Assembly (NCBI GenBank): GCA_040255445.1
Contig: JBDZUZ010000005.1
Location: forward strand, 1-62,375
DNA length: 62,375 bases
Direction of reading: 5' to 3'
Source: JBDZUZ01 sp040255445
GTDB taxonomy: Bacteria; Planctomycetota; Phycisphaerae; Phycisphaerales; UBA1924
Below the pieces are notes generated by a model. It searched no databases and was not told where the DNA came from. It was given only the letters and a program-made list of their open reading frames with translations. Of the stretch, positions 21,992 to 31,918 are shown piece after piece; the stretch's first letter is position 1, and each line of letters opens with the position of its first letter. The position numbers and the translations under genes were made by a program.

Positions 21992-24900
21992 ATGCGAAGG
22001 ACCGCGGTAGTCATTCTGGCTGCGCTGATGCTGCCGCTGGCCACGGATCGCGCGGTGGCGCAGCCCGAGCCGCGGCGTGATGTGATCTCGGTCGGGGGCG
22101 ATGCGAGCTATCCGCCGTACGAGTACGTCTCGGAGGACGGCGAGCCGTCGGGGTTCCATGTCGACCTCGCCCGAGCGATCGGGGAGGTGCTGCAGGTCGA
22201 GGTTGTGTTCGAACTGGGCCCTTGGCCGGACGTGTTCGACAGGCACAGCCGGGGTGAGATCGATCTGATCCTCCTGCTGCGGACGCCGGAGCGTGAATCG
22301 AGCTATCTGTTCACGGAGCCGATCCGGAATCTGCCGTACACGATCTTCCGGCGGACGAACGGTCCGACCGCACAAACGATGGCGCAGCTGCGGCACCGGC
22401 GGGTGGCGGTGCAGGATCGCACGGCGGCGTCGTCGAGACTGGCCGCGGAGGCTTCGGTCGAGTTGATCCTGGTGCCGACGGAGCAGGAGGCGGTGCAGTT
22501 GCTCGCGGCCGACGAGGTCGACTTCGCGGTTGTGAGCGATGTGTACCGCGTTGCTCAGTTTCGTGATCAGGGGCTCGAAGAGTTGATCGAGGCGGGCGAT
22601 CCGCTCTTCTCATATCCGTACTGCTTCTCGACGCCCGCGGGTGGTGAGGCGTTGATCACGCGGGTGGACAACGCGATCGCGATCCTGCGTCAGACCGGGG
22701 CGTACGGGGAGATCGAGCGGAAGTGGTTCGAGCCGCCGCCGACGTGGGTCGAGCGGCATGTCATCGGCAACGCGGCGTGGCTGGTTCCGGCCGGGCTGGC
22801 GGGGGTGTCGCTGGGCATCATCTGGACGCTCACGCTGCGCCGGCGGGTTCGGACGGCGACGCGCGAGCTCGAGCGGGAGCTGGAGGCTCGGGCCGCGGCC
22901 GAGGCCGAGATGCGGACGCTGGTCGATCGGCTGGAGTTGGCGATCGAGGGCGGCGAGGGCGCGGTGTGGTACATGCAGATTCCGGCGGAGCAGCCGGCGG
23001 GCACGTTCCCCGATGAGATCTACCTGGATCCGCGGGCGAAAGCATTCGCGGGATATGCGGACGACGAGCTCGCTTCCTCTGTGAACGCATGGATGTCGCT
23101 CGTCCTGCCCGAGGACGTGGATCTCGTGCACACGGCGATGCGGACGCGTCTGGCGGGGCAGCAACTGGTGGAGCCGGTCGAGTATCGGATTCGCCACCGG
23201 GATGGAACGATTCGGTGGATCCACAGTCGCGGGCGGATGATGCGTCGCGGGGACGGCTCGCCGCTGCAGTACTCCGGGATTCTGTGGGATATCACGGAGC
23301 GGCGGCGCGGCGACGAGGCGATGGCGGCGAGCGAGGCGTTTCACCGCGCGATGCTGGTGAATGCGTTCGATGGCAAGCTGATCGTGGACCGGGGCGGGGT
23401 CATCCGATTTGCATCAAACTCCGCGGAGCGGATTCTCGGGTTCGAACCGGGTGAACTCGTCGGTACATTCTTCGCGGATCTGGCGGCGGCCGAGGATGGG
23501 GGGAAGGCGGATGCGCTGCTGGATCGGTGCACGGGCGGGCCCGCGGAGAGCCTGCTGGACGAGTTCCGGCTGGTGCGGAAGGACGGCGCGGAGCGGCTGA
23601 ACGAATTCCGGACGGTCGACCTGCTCGAGAATCCGTCGGTGTCCGGCATTCTGATCAGCTTCCGGGATGTCACGGAGACGCGGCGATACGAGGAAACGTT
23701 CCGCCGGTTGATTCAGAGCACGGCGGCGGTGGGGGAGGATCACTTCGCAGCGCTCGCGGAATCGCTCGCGGAGGCGCTGCGTGTGCGGTGCGTGTTCATC
23801 GCGGAGGTAACGCCGGGCTCGGGGCGGGCGCGGGTGATTCAGGGGTGGCGGGACGGCGGGCCGATGCCGGAGACATCGTTCGACCTCGAAGCATCGGTCA
23901 TGGGCGGGGTACTGACGGCCGAGACGCACTGTGTCAGACTGAATTGCGGGGAGACGCACCCGGATGATCCGATGGTTCGTGCGGTCAATGCGCGATCTTG
24001 TATCGCGGTTCCGCTGCGTGATGGGGGCGGGCTGACGATCGGGTTCATCGCCGCGCTGCACGATGCGCCGATCGATGCGATGCGGCGGCCGCTGGACATG
24101 CTGCGGATCCTGGCGGCGCGTGCCGCGGCGGAGTTGGAGCGGCGGCAGGCCGAGCGAGCGCTGCGGGACACGCGTTCGCTGCTCGCGACGGCGCTGGATC
24201 AGCTCCCGAATGTGGTGCTGTATCAGACCGGCGGCGGGCGGGAGTTCCTGTCGGAGAATGTCGAGAACCTGATCGGCATACCGGCGAGGGACATCTCGGC
24301 TGATCGCGGGCGGTTCCTCGCGCGGATCGATCCGGAGGAGTTGACGCGGATCCGGGGGATCGTGCTGGAGTGGGAGGGGTCGGGTTGCCCGGGGGTGCTG
24401 ACATTCAGCTTCACCGCGCGTCACATGGACGGGCGTGAACTCGTGCTCGAGGACAGGCGGGTCGGGCTGGACCTGCCAGATGGTCGCCGGGAGATCACGG
24501 GCGTGCTTCTCGATATCACCGAGCAGGCGCGGACCCGGGCGGAGTCGGAGCGGACGGCGCGTCGCGAGTCGCTGCTGGCGGGGCTGGGTCAGGTGGCGCT
24601 GACGGAGTCGGATCTTGGGCGGGTGATCGCCGCGGCGGTGGATGCGGTGCGTGAGGGGCTGCCGAGCGGGACGGCGCGGGTCTTGATGGGCGAGGGGTCG
24701 TGGTCTGAGGTTGATGCGCTCGGTTCCGAGGCGGGGTCGGCGGGAGACGGGGCGAGCGGCCCAGCGCTGCGGGTCCCGATCCGGGCGGAACGGGGGACCT
24801 ACGGCTTTCTCGAGGCGGGCGACAGCGGGCGGCCGCGGAGTGAGAGCGATGTCGACTTCATGCGGAGCATCGCGGCGACGATCAGCGCGATGCTGGCTCG

Positions 24901-27172
24901 GCGGACAGCGCAGGAAACGCTCGCGGCGAACGAGCGGCGATACCGGCTGTTGTTCGAGGACCATCCGCACCCGATGTGGATCTATGACACCGAGACGCTG
25001 CGGATCATCAAGGTCAATGATGCGGCGGTGCGGCACTACGGGTACCCGCGTGAGCGGTTCGAACAGTTGACGCTCCTTGATCTTCGTCCGGCGGGGCACC
25101 ACGAGGAGGTGCGCTCGGCGGTCGGTCGGGCGCGGGGGCGGAATCTGAGCGAGAGCGGGATCTGGACGCACTGCCGCGCGGATGGGAGCCAGATCGACGC
25201 GGAGATCATCAGCAGTCCCGCGCCGTTCGTCGCGGCGAACGCGAGGCTGGTTGTGGCGATCGACCGCACGCGTCAGCAGAGGGCGCTCGCGGACCTGCGG
25301 GAGACGACGAGCTTTCTCGAGTCGCTGCTGGAGTTTTCGCCGCTGCTGACGGTGGTGATCGACCGGGCGGGGGTGATACGCACGGCGAACTCCGCGGCGT
25401 TGCGGTGGCTGGGCGGGACGCCCGCGGGCGTGGTGGGGCGGCCGCCGGGGGCGTTTCTTCCGACGGATGCAGCGGTCACGATCGAGGACATCATCGGGCG
25501 GGCGCGCTCGACGGCCAAACCGTGCACGGGGCAGATGACCTTCGCGACGGGCCGGGATGAACCGAGGACGTATCTGGTCACAGCGTTCCCGGTGCTCTCG
25601 GGTGAGGGCGGTCTGGATGTGGCTTTGGTGGCCGCGGACATCACGGAGGAGCGGCAGGCCCGCGAGCAACTGCGCGAGAGTGAGACCCGCTACCGGCAGA
25701 TCTTCGAGACGGCGCAGGAGGGCATCTGGCTCGTGAATGCGCAGTGGCGCACGGAGATGGTGAACCAGCGGTTGACACGGATCATCGGACGACCTGCCGA
25801 TGAGATCATCGGACGGCACATCATGGAGCTTTTCCCGGCCGAAGCGCACGGCGAGGTGCGAAAGCTGATGGACCGCCGGGAGGCGGGGATCAGCGAGGCA
25901 CACGAGGCCGAGATCCGGCGGCCGGACGGGACATCGGCGTGGGTCATGATCAACACGAACCCGGTGCTCGACTCGGAAGGGCGCTTTGCGGGGTCGCTGG
26001 CGATGGTGACAGATATCTCGCCGCGGCGCACGATGGAGCTGGAACTGCTCGAGTGGCGTCAGCGGTACGCGCTGGCGGCGAGCACGGCGCGTCAGATCCT
26101 CTACGACTGGGACACCGCGGGCGACTCGATCGTCTGGGACGGTGCGACGCGGATGATCCTGGGTATCGAGCCATCGGAGATGGGTGACATCCACGACTGG
26201 GCAGAGCGGATCCATCCGGAGGATCGCGAGCGCGTCGACCGGGTGATCGAGCACGCCAAGCAGCACCGGACGGCGTTCAGCGTGGAGTACCGGTTCCGGC
26301 ACGCCGCGGGCCACTACATCCATGTCGAAGACGACGGCGATTTCGTGCGGATCGGCGACAACCCGACATCGCACATGATCGGGTTCATGGCGGACATGAC
26401 CGAGCGTGTGCGTGACAAGGCCGAGTTGGCGCGGCGGGCCGAGGAGCTTGCGCGGTCGAACGCGGATCTGGAGAAGTTCGCTTCTATCGCGAGCCACGAT
26501 CTCCAGGAGCCGCTGCGGATGATCGCGAGCTACACGCGGCTCTTGGCGAACCGGTACAAGGGTCGCCTGGACCCGCAGGCGGATGAGTTCATCGGGTACA
26601 CGATCGAGGGTGCGCAGCGGATGCAGCGGCTCATCGACGATCTGCTGGCGTACGCGCGGGCGGCGGGTGAGCGGCCGCCGGTGACGGCGTACCCCGCCCG
26701 GTTGCCGGTGGACCGGGCGCTGCAGAATCTGCGCAAGTTGATCGGTGATACTGGGGCGGTGATCGAAGTGGATGAATTGCCGCTCATTCGCACAGGGGAG
26801 TCGCAGCTGGCGACCGTCCTGCAGAATCTGATTGGGAATGCGATCAAGTTCCGGGGCGAGCAGTCCCCGCGCATCCGGGTTTCGGCGGTCCGCGATGGGG
26901 ACTACTGGCGGTTTTCCGTCAGCGACAACGGGATCGGCATTGACCCGGCTCAGTCGCCCCGTCTCTTTAATATGTTCACGCGGCTGCATCCTCGCACGGC
27001 GTACGAGGGGAGCGGCATCGGCCTGGCTCTGTGCAAGCGGATCGTCGAGCGGGAGGGAGGCAAGATCTGGCTCGAGTCGGAGGTCGGTCGGGGGACGACG
27101 GTCCATTTCACGCTGCCTGGTGCGGATGTGGCCGCGAATGAGGTCGATCCTGCCGCGGCGGCCGCACGCTGA
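21992..27172 (+). CDS. Giant multi-PAS/GAF sensor histidine kinase with periplasmic solute-binding domain
   Basis: A 1,726-residue kinase. Order: signal peptide (1-25), SBP_bac_3-type Venus-flytrap domain (about 30-250; GDASYPPYEY start), membrane helix (about 261-283), then PAS (310-440), PAS (450-570), GAF (580-720), PAS (730-850), GAF (860-975), PAS (983-1100), PAS (1107-1225), PAS (1233-1348), PAS (1358-1476), HisKA with H1502 in IASHDLQEPL, and HATPase (1600-1715; NLIGNAIKF, DNGIGI, GSGIGLAL). There is no receiver domain, so phosphate must pass to another protein, plausibly the hybrid kinase encoded 40 bases downstream. ATG 21992 gives a clean signal peptide; an in-frame TTG at 21965 would add nine residues. 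Domain borders are approximate. Confidence 0.92.
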   Translation: MRRTAVVILAALMLPLATDRAVAQPEPRRDVISVGGDASYPPYEYVSEDGEPSGFHVDLARAIGEVLQVEVVFELGPWPDVFDRHSRGEIDLILLLRTPERESSYLFTEPIRNLPYTIFRRTNGPTAQTMAQLRHRRVAVQDRTAASSRLAAEASVELILVPTEQEAVQLLAADEVDFAVVSDVYRVAQFRDQGLEELIEAGDPLFSYPYCFSTPAGGEALITRVDNAIAILRQTGAYGEIERKWFEPPPTWVERHVIGNAAWLVPAGLAGVSLGIIWTLTLRRRVRTATRELERELEARAAAEAEMRTLVDRLELAIEGGEGAVWYMQIPAEQPAGTFPDEIYLDPRAKAFAGYADDELASSVNAWMSLVLPEDVDLVHTAMRTRLAGQQLVEPVEYRIRHRDGTIRWIHSRGRMMRRGDGSPLQYSGILWDITERRRGDEAMAASEAFHRAMLVNAFDGKLIVDRGGVIRFASNSAERILGFEPGELVGTFFADLAAAEDGGKADALLDRCTGGPAESLLDEFRLVRKDGAERLNEFRTVDLLENPSVSGILISFRDVTETRRYEETFRRLIQSTAAVGEDHFAALAESLAEALRVRCVFIAEVTPGSGRARVIQGWRDGGPMPETSFDLEASVMGGVLTAETHCVRLNCGETHPDDPMVRAVNARSCIAVPLRDGGGLTIGFIAALHDAPIDAMRRPLDMLRILAARAAAELERRQAERALRDTRSLLATALDQLPNVVLYQTGGGREFLSENVENLIGIPARDISADRGRFLARIDPEELTRIRGIVLEWEGSGCPGVLTFSFTARHMDGRELVLEDRRVGLDLPDGRREITGVLLDITEQARTRAESERTARRESLLAGLGQVALTESDLGRVIAAAVDAVREGLPSGTARVLMGEGSWSEVDALGSEAGSAGDGASGPALRVPIRAERGTYGFLEAGDSGRPRSESDVDFMRSIAATISAMLARRTAQETLAANERRYRLLFEDHPHPMWIYDTETLRIIKVNDAAVRHYGYPRERFEQLTLLDLRPAGHHEEVRSAVGRARGRNLSESGIWTHCRADGSQIDAEIISSPAPFVAANARLVVAIDRTRQQRALADLRETTSFLESLLEFSPLLTVVIDRAGVIRTANSAALRWLGGTPAGVVGRPPGAFLPTDAAVTIEDIIGRARSTAKPCTGQMTFATGRDEPRTYLVTAFPVLSGEGGLDVALVAADITEERQAREQLRESETRYRQIFETAQEGIWLVNAQWRTEMVNQRLTRIIGRPADEIIGRHIMELFPAEAHGEVRKLMDRREAGISEAHEAEIRRPDGTSAWVMINTNPVLDSEGRFAGSLAMVTDISPRRTMELELLEWRQRYALAASTARQILYDWDTAGDSIVWDGATRMILGIEPSEMGDIHDWAERIHPEDRERVDRVIEHAKQHRTAFSVEYRFRHAAGHYIHVEDDGDFVRIGDNPTSHMIGFMADMTERVRDKAELARRAEELARSNADLEKFASIASHDLQEPLRMIASYTRLLANRYKGRLDPQADEFIGYTIEGAQRMQRLIDDLLAYARAAGERPPVTAYPARLPVDRALQNLRKLIGDTGAVIEVDELPLIRTGESQLATVLQNLIGNAIKFRGEQSPRIRVSAVRDGDYWRFSVSDNGIGIDPAQSPRLFNMFTRLHPRTAYEGSGIGLALCKRIVEREGGKIWLESEVGRGTTVHFTLPGADVAANEVDPAAAAAR

Positions 27173-27212
27173 TCCGGGTGTGGTGGTGTATCGTGAGAAC
27201 GAGAAGCCATGA

Positions 27213-29591
27213 ATGCATGAGATGAGCAGAGAACTGGACATCCTGATCATCGAGGACAATCCGGGCGATGCCCGGCTGGTTCAGATCGCGCTGTGTGAGG
27301 AGGACGGGAGCCTCGGGCCCGGGGTGTCGACGCAGGTGGTCGCGAACCTGGCCGACGGGCTCGCGGTGCTGCGCCGACGGTCGCCCGATCTGATTCTGCT
27401 GGACCCTGGGCTTCCGGACAGTGATTCGGACCAGACGCTGCGGGAGCTCCGTAAGGCGACAGCGGATGTGCCGGTGATCGTGCTGAGCGGCCGGGCGGAC
27501 GATGCCAGCGGGCTGCAGGCGGTCCGTCACGGCGCCGAGGATTACATTGTCAAGGGCCGGTTTGATGCGGCGATCCTGGCGAGGTCGGTGCGGTATGCGC
27601 TGGAGCGGCGTGAATCGCGCCGACAGATCGCCCAGGCCGAGTCGGCGCGACTCCGGGCGGTACGGCTGCAGTCGCAGGTGCTCGATGCGCTGCCGTCGCC
27701 GGTAGCGCTGGTCGACGGGGGCGGCATCATCCTGTCGGTGAACACCGCGTGGACCGAGATGACCCGGCAACCAGCCTTTGCGGGGTTGAACGCGGGCGTG
27801 GGGGGCAGTTACTTCGATTGCGTGGGCGATCTGCTCAGTACGAGTGCGAGGGAGCGCGAGCGGATACTCGCCGCAATCCAGGGCCAGCTGCGCGGAGACA
27901 GCGGGGTCTTCATCCTCGAGCAGAGCGGGCGATCCGAGGCCACCGACCGCTGGTATCGGCTGGTTGCTTCGCCGATGGGCGCCTCCGACGGCACGGCGTC
28001 GGTGATTGTCATGCACCTGGACATCACGGATCGGCGCGTTGCGGAGGAGGCGTTGCGTGACAGCGAGGCCCGGTACCGCGCGGTGGTGCAGGACCAGACC
28101 GAGCTCATCTGCCGGCTCCGCCCCGACGGCGCGATCAGTTTCGTGAACGACGCTTTCGCGCGGTTCTTCGGGAGGGAGGCCGCTCAGCTCGAGGGCGTCA
28201 GCTTTCACGAGGTCTTCGAGTCGGAGGCCGCCCGAGCGATCAGCGGGCGAGTCCGGGCGGTGAACCCCGAGATGCCGCTGGCTTCGTGCGAACTCGAGTC
28301 CCGGGACGCCTCGGCGACGCACCATTGGTTCGAGTGGAGCATCCGGCTGATCCCTTCGAGCCGCGATGGGGGCGGCGAGATCCAGCTGGTCGGCCGCGAC
28401 ATCACGGCCGCGAAGCGGGCGATCCATGCGTTGCGCGAGGCGGATGAGCGGCTGCGGCACCGGCAGAAGATGGAGGCGGTCGGCCAGCTCGCGAGCGGTG
28501 TCGCCCACGATTTCAACAATCTGCTCACCGCGATCCGCGGGTATCTGGGGCTGGCGCGGGCGACGCTGCCGTACGACCATGCGGCGATCGAGTCGCTTAA
28601 CAATGTCGAGGAAGCGGCGCGGCAGGCGACGGGTGTGGCGAACGCGCTGCTGACCTTTACGCACCGCTCGGTGAGCGACCGCCGCCCGATCGAGCTGCGT
28701 GGTGTTGTGGCGACCGCGGTGCGGCTGATCGATCGGACGCTGCCGGCGTCGGTCGTTGTTGCCGCGGACCTGGACAGGGGCGAGGGTTTGTGGGTCGAAG
28801 CGGACCCGACGCAACTTCAGCAAGTGGTCATGAACCTGGCGATCAACGCGCGCGATGCGATGCCGCAGGGCGGGACGCTGCGGATCGAGCTCGAGCGTGC
28901 GGGGGATGATGCGCGGCTGACCATCGCGGATACGGGTGTGGGTATGAGTCCGGGTGTCCGCGCGAGGATCTTCGAGCCGTTCTTCACGACCAAGCCCCGC
29001 GGCCAGGGCACCGGGCTTGGTCTCTCGGTCGTGCACGGCATCATCACGGAACACAACGGCACGATCACGGTGAATTCCGAGCCGGAAGGGGGGGCGGTGT
29101 TCGTCGTTACGCTGCCCCTGGTGCCGGCGGCCGAGCCGGTGCCGTCGGCGAGCGAGGAGCGGCCGGCATCGCGGCCGCGGTCGGGCCGCGCGCTGCTGGC
29201 GGAGGACAACGACCTGGTCCGCGGGCTGCTCTCTTCGATGCTCGGATCGCTGGGGTACGAGGTGGTGGACTGCGCATCGGGTTCGGATGCGATCCGGATA
29301 CTGGGTGATACGGCCGCGTCGTTCGATCTGCTGGTGATCGATGTTGACCTTCCGGGCCTGCGGGGGCCGGAGGTGGTGCGCGACCTGCGGGGCCGGAACC
29401 GTACAATGCCGGTTGTTGTGGTTTCTGGTCAGCCGGGCGAGAAGGAGCTCGCGGTCGAGGACAGTCGCACGGCGTTCCTGAACAAGCCGTTCCAACTGGC
29501 GGATCTGAGGGGCATCATCGAGTCGCTCGTGCCGGAGAGCGGCGGCGACGATACGACGGCGGCGTCCGCCGTGCAGCAAGGGGAGGAGTAG
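27213..29591 (+). CDS. Hybrid histidine kinase, REC-PAS-PAS-HisKA-HATPase-REC
   Basis: A 792-residue soluble hybrid kinase. The N-terminal receiver has acceptor D64 in LILLDPGLPDSD and K114; two PAS domains follow (about 150-275 and 285-405), HisKA with H432 in ASGVAHDFNNLLTAIRG, HATPase (about 530-650, NARDAMPQGG, TGLGLSVV) and a C-terminal receiver with D710 in LVIDVDLPG. The HDFNNLL form is typical of kinases feeding a fused receiver. The leading receiver suggests input from the upstream giant kinase, making a phosphorelay. ATG 27213 is chosen; ATG 27222 is nearly as good. Confidence 0.92.
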   Translation: MHEMSRELDILIIEDNPGDARLVQIALCEEDGSLGPGVSTQVVANLADGLAVLRRRSPDLILLDPGLPDSDSDQTLRELRKATADVPVIVLSGRADDASGLQAVRHGAEDYIVKGRFDAAILARSVRYALERRESRRQIAQAESARLRAVRLQSQVLDALPSPVALVDGGGIILSVNTAWTEMTRQPAFAGLNAGVGGSYFDCVGDLLSTSARERERILAAIQGQLRGDSGVFILEQSGRSEATDRWYRLVASPMGASDGTASVIVMHLDITDRRVAEEALRDSEARYRAVVQDQTELICRLRPDGAISFVNDAFARFFGREAAQLEGVSFHEVFESEAARAISGRVRAVNPEMPLASCELESRDASATHHWFEWSIRLIPSSRDGGGEIQLVGRDITAAKRAIHALREADERLRHRQKMEAVGQLASGVAHDFNNLLTAIRGYLGLARATLPYDHAAIESLNNVEEAARQATGVANALLTFTHRSVSDRRPIELRGVVATAVRLIDRTLPASVVVAADLDRGEGLWVEADPTQLQQVVMNLAINARDAMPQGGTLRIELERAGDDARLTIADTGVGMSPGVRARIFEPFFTTKPRGQGTGLGLSVVHGIITEHNGTITVNSEPEGGAVFVVTLPLVPAAEPVPSASEERPASRPRSGRALLAEDNDLVRGLLSSMLGSLGYEVVDCASGSDAIRILGDTAASFDLLVIDVDLPGLRGPEVVRDLRGRNRTMPVVVVSGQPGEKELAVEDSRTAFLNKPFQLADLRGIIESLVPESGGDDTTAASAVQQGEE

Positions 29592-29595
29592 GCCC

Positions 29596-30249
29596 ATGAT
29601 CGGCAAGATCCGGATCGTCATGGCGGACGATCACACACTCGTCCGACGGTCGATCGCGACCCTGCTGCGGACCACGCCGGACATCGACGTGGTTTCGGAC
29701 GTCGACAACACGGACGCCGCGATCGACGCGGCGATCGCCAATCAGCCCGATGTGGTGCTGATGGACATCGATATCCCGGGCGTGGAGTGCTTCGAGGCGG
29801 GTCGGACGATCCGGGCCCGGTGCCCTCGGACCAAGCTCATCTTCCTGAGCGCCTTCACGAACGACACGTACATCGAGGCGGGGATCGCGGCGGGCGCGAT
29901 GGGGTACGTCACCAAGAGCGAGCCGCCGGATGCGGTCATCAACGCGATCCGGTCGGTCGCCCAGGGGCGGAGCTACTTCTCGCCGGAGGTCCAGGCGCGG
30001 ATCGTGATCGACCGGGATGGGCCGACGCTCGCTTCGGCCAAGTCACGGGGCTCGAAGCTGACGCTGCGGGAGATGGAAGTCCTCCGCTACATCGCCCGGG
30101 GCCTCTCGAAGAAGGACATCGCGAAGCTGATGCACCTCTCGGTCAAGACGATCGAGAACCACACGGCCAACATCATGGCCCGGCTGGACATCCACGACCG
30201 GGTGGACCTGACGCGGTACGCGATCCGCGAGGGGATCATCGAGCCGTGA
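29596..30249 (+). CDS. NarL/FixJ-family response regulator
   Basis: A 217-residue DNA-binding regulator. Receiver: ADDHTLVRRS, acceptor D57 in VVLMDIDIPG, Lys in YVTKSEPP. C-terminal LuxR-type HTH (about 150-212): TLREMEVLRYIARGLSKKD and SVKTIENHTANIMARL. ATG 29596 starts four bases after the hybrid-kinase stop, preceded by GGGAGGAG within that gene's last codons, so it is the probable output of the two-kinase relay. Transcription seems to end within the following 250-base leader region. Confidence 0.94.
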   Translation: MIGKIRIVMADDHTLVRRSIATLLRTTPDIDVVSDVDNTDAAIDAAIANQPDVVLMDIDIPGVECFEAGRTIRARCPRTKLIFLSAFTNDTYIEAGIAAGAMGYVTKSEPPDAVINAIRSVAQGRSYFSPEVQARIVIDRDGPTLASAKSRGSKLTLREMEVLRYIARGLSKKDIAKLMHLSVKTIENHTANIMARLDIHDRVDLTRYAIREGIIEP

Positions 30250-30500
30250 GTGGCGGCGCGGGGTCTGAGGAGATCCTGGCCCCTGAAATCGTGGTTTGTT
30301 CGGTTTTGGGGCCCGGCTATCCCCTTCATCGGGCCTGAACCACCCGGGCGTATGCCCTAAACAGACTCCCCCGTTTGAGCAAACCACCCCATTGGCTTCA
30401 ACCCTCTGGGGTGACGATACTTCCGTGCATCAGAAACAGGAGCGGCCACCCCCCGCTCCGAGCATGGAAGGTCCTGTAACAACCACTGGAGGTGGTGAAA
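30250..30500 (+). other. Spacer with several small hairpins upstream of a stand-alone HTH gene
   Basis: No gene is seen. Inverted repeats lie at 30310-30335 (GGCCCG/CGGGCC), 30346-30357 (GGGC/GCCC with GTAT loop) and 30439-30459 (GGAGCG/CGCTCC). None is followed by a clear T-run, so they may form a structured leader or weak terminators for the response regulator gene. Confidence 0.4.
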
Positions 30501-30854
30501 ATGCCCGAATCTTTCACGAACAACGCCCCGGCTCGCCCCGGCACCGAGACGCAGAGCCTCGGCGCTTCGCTGGCCGCGACGCGGCCTGACCTGCTGGCGA
30601 ACATCAGCCCGGCTCAGCACCGCGTGCTCGAGCTCCTGCTCGACGGTCTGACCGAGCCCCAGATCGCGGAGCGGCTCGGCCGCAGCCGCCACACGGTCCA
30701 CGACCACACCAAGGCGATCTACAGCTCGCTGAACGTCAAGAACCGGGTCCAGTTGGTTCTGCTCTTCTCGGTGCCCGGCCACCAGACCAAGCCGGCCGCC
30801 CAGCCGCAGGGTCAGGGTCAGGCCCGGAACGGCGCCTGGCTGAACGCCGGCTGA
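30501..30854 (+). CDS. Stand-alone LuxR/GerE-type helix-turn-helix protein
   Basis: A 117-residue protein consisting almost only of one GerE HTH (about 36-92): ISPAQHRVLELLLDGLTEPQ and RSRHTVHDHTKAIYSSLNV. The 30-residue N-terminus is low complexity and the Gln/Gly-rich tail is disordered; there is no receiver or ligand domain. ATG 30501 follows ACTGGAGGTGGTGAAA, a strong site. It may act as a constitutive binder or compete with the NarL-type regulator encoded just upstream. A robust terminator follows. Confidence 0.88.
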   Translation: MPESFTNNAPARPGTETQSLGASLAATRPDLLANISPAQHRVLELLLDGLTEPQIAERLGRSRHTVHDHTKAIYSSLNVKNRVQLVLLFSVPGHQTKPAAQPQGQGQARNGAWLNAG

Positions 30855-30914
30855 ATCCGAACGGTCGAGCGCGGCTAAACGCGTTCTGAACCGACAACCA
30901 AGCCCCCCCTCCTC

Positions 30915-30954
30915 GGGGCCCGCTGCCGAAAGGCCGGGCCCCTCTTTTCGTTTT
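30915..30954 (+). terminator. Intrinsic terminator after the HTH gene
   Basis: GGGGCCCG (30915-30922) pairs with CGGGCCCC (30935-30942); an inner GCC-GAAA-GGC closes the loop. TCTTTTCGTTTT follows. Confidence 0.9.
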
Positions 30955-30974
30955 GGGGTGGGAGAGCGGGGGGG

Positions 30975-31868
30975 TTAGCGGCGGTGACTGTTGCGGCCAT
31001 CGCGCTCGCTCAGGACGGCGATCTCGGGGTCGGTGTCTTCATCGTCACTTGTGTGGCCATCTGCGCCGTCGTCCGCCGCGTCGTCATCATCGGTGGTGGC
31101 GGAGGCGGCGCGGCGGCGTGCGGCGATCACGCTGACGGGCATCAGGGCGACGTAGAGGCTGCAGATGCTGACGAGTGTGAGCCAGGGGTAGCGGGTCATG
31201 AGGACGACCAGCAGCCCGACGATCAGGATCAGCAGCGGGACGAAGGTGCCCTGCACGCGGATCTTCTTGATCGAGAACATCGGGATGCGGGAGATCATGA
31301 GCGTGCCGACGACGATGGTGTGGATGGTGACGGCCCAGTCGGGCGCGGTGATGTTCGCATCCGAGACGTAGAGCAGCGCAGGGATGAGCACGACGCCGGC
31401 CGCGGCGGGCGAGGGCATGCCGGTGAAGAACGCGGCGGACTGGGGCTTCTTGACGACCGTTCTGCCGCCGGGCTTCTCCGAGATGGGTTCGGCGGTGAAG
31501 CGGGCGAGGCGGAGGGCGGCGCAGAGGACGTAGGTCATGACGGCGGCGAGGCCGAAGACGCCGGCGTCCTTGAGCATCCACTGGTGGAGGATGAGCGCGG
31601 GGGCGACGCCGAAGGAGAGGAAGTCAGAAAGGGAGTCGAGCACGGCGCCGAAAGGGCTGGTAACGCGGAGGAGGCGTGCAGCGCGGCCGTCGAGCACATC
31701 GAAAATGGCGGCGACGACGACGGCGAGCAGAGCCTGCGGCCAGGCTTCCTTGAGCGCGAAGTGAATCGCGGCGAGGCCGCTGCAGAGCGAGATGGTGGTG
31801 AGCAGGTTGGGGATCAGCCGCGCGAGGGGGACCGCGCGGTTTCCGGGGCCGGGCATCATGAGGACCAT
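30975..31868 (-). CDS. pssA: CDP-diacylglycerol-serine O-phosphatidyltransferase
   Basis: A 297-residue integral membrane enzyme making phosphatidylserine from CDP-diacylglycerol and serine. The CDP-alcohol phosphotransferase motif is complete: D60-G61-x2-A64-R65-x8-G74-x3-D78-x3-D82 in DVLDGRAARLLRVTSPFGAV and the following residues. About seven hydrophobic helices; the C-terminal 45 residues are Asp-rich and cytosolic-looking. ATG 31868 follows CAGGAGCGATCCC. It lies 50 bases downstream of psd, its pathway partner. Confidence 0.93.
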   Translation of the reverse strand: MVLMMPGPGNRAVPLARLIPNLLTTISLCSGLAAIHFALKEAWPQALLAVVVAAIFDVLDGRAARLLRVTSPFGAVLDSLSDFLSFGVAPALILHQWMLKDAGVFGLAAVMTYVLCAALRLARFTAEPISEKPGGRTVVKKPQSAAFFTGMPSPAAAGVVLIPALLYVSDANITAPDWAVTIHTIVVGTLMISRIPMFSIKKIRVQGTFVPLLILIVGLLVVLMTRYPWLTLVSICSLYVALMPVSVIAARRRAASATTDDDDAADDGADGHTSDDEDTDPEIAVLSERDGRNSHRR

Positions 31869-31918
31869 GGGATCGCTCCTGAGCGTGGGACTTTGCTGCC
31901 GCGTGGGCCGCGGTTGGG

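Noticed and set aside
23414..27259. Leftward open frame of over 1,200 codons opposite the giant kinase
   Set aside because: Same artefact: no recognisable domain, composition dominated by Arg, His and Pro, and a strongly supported kinase on the opposite strand.
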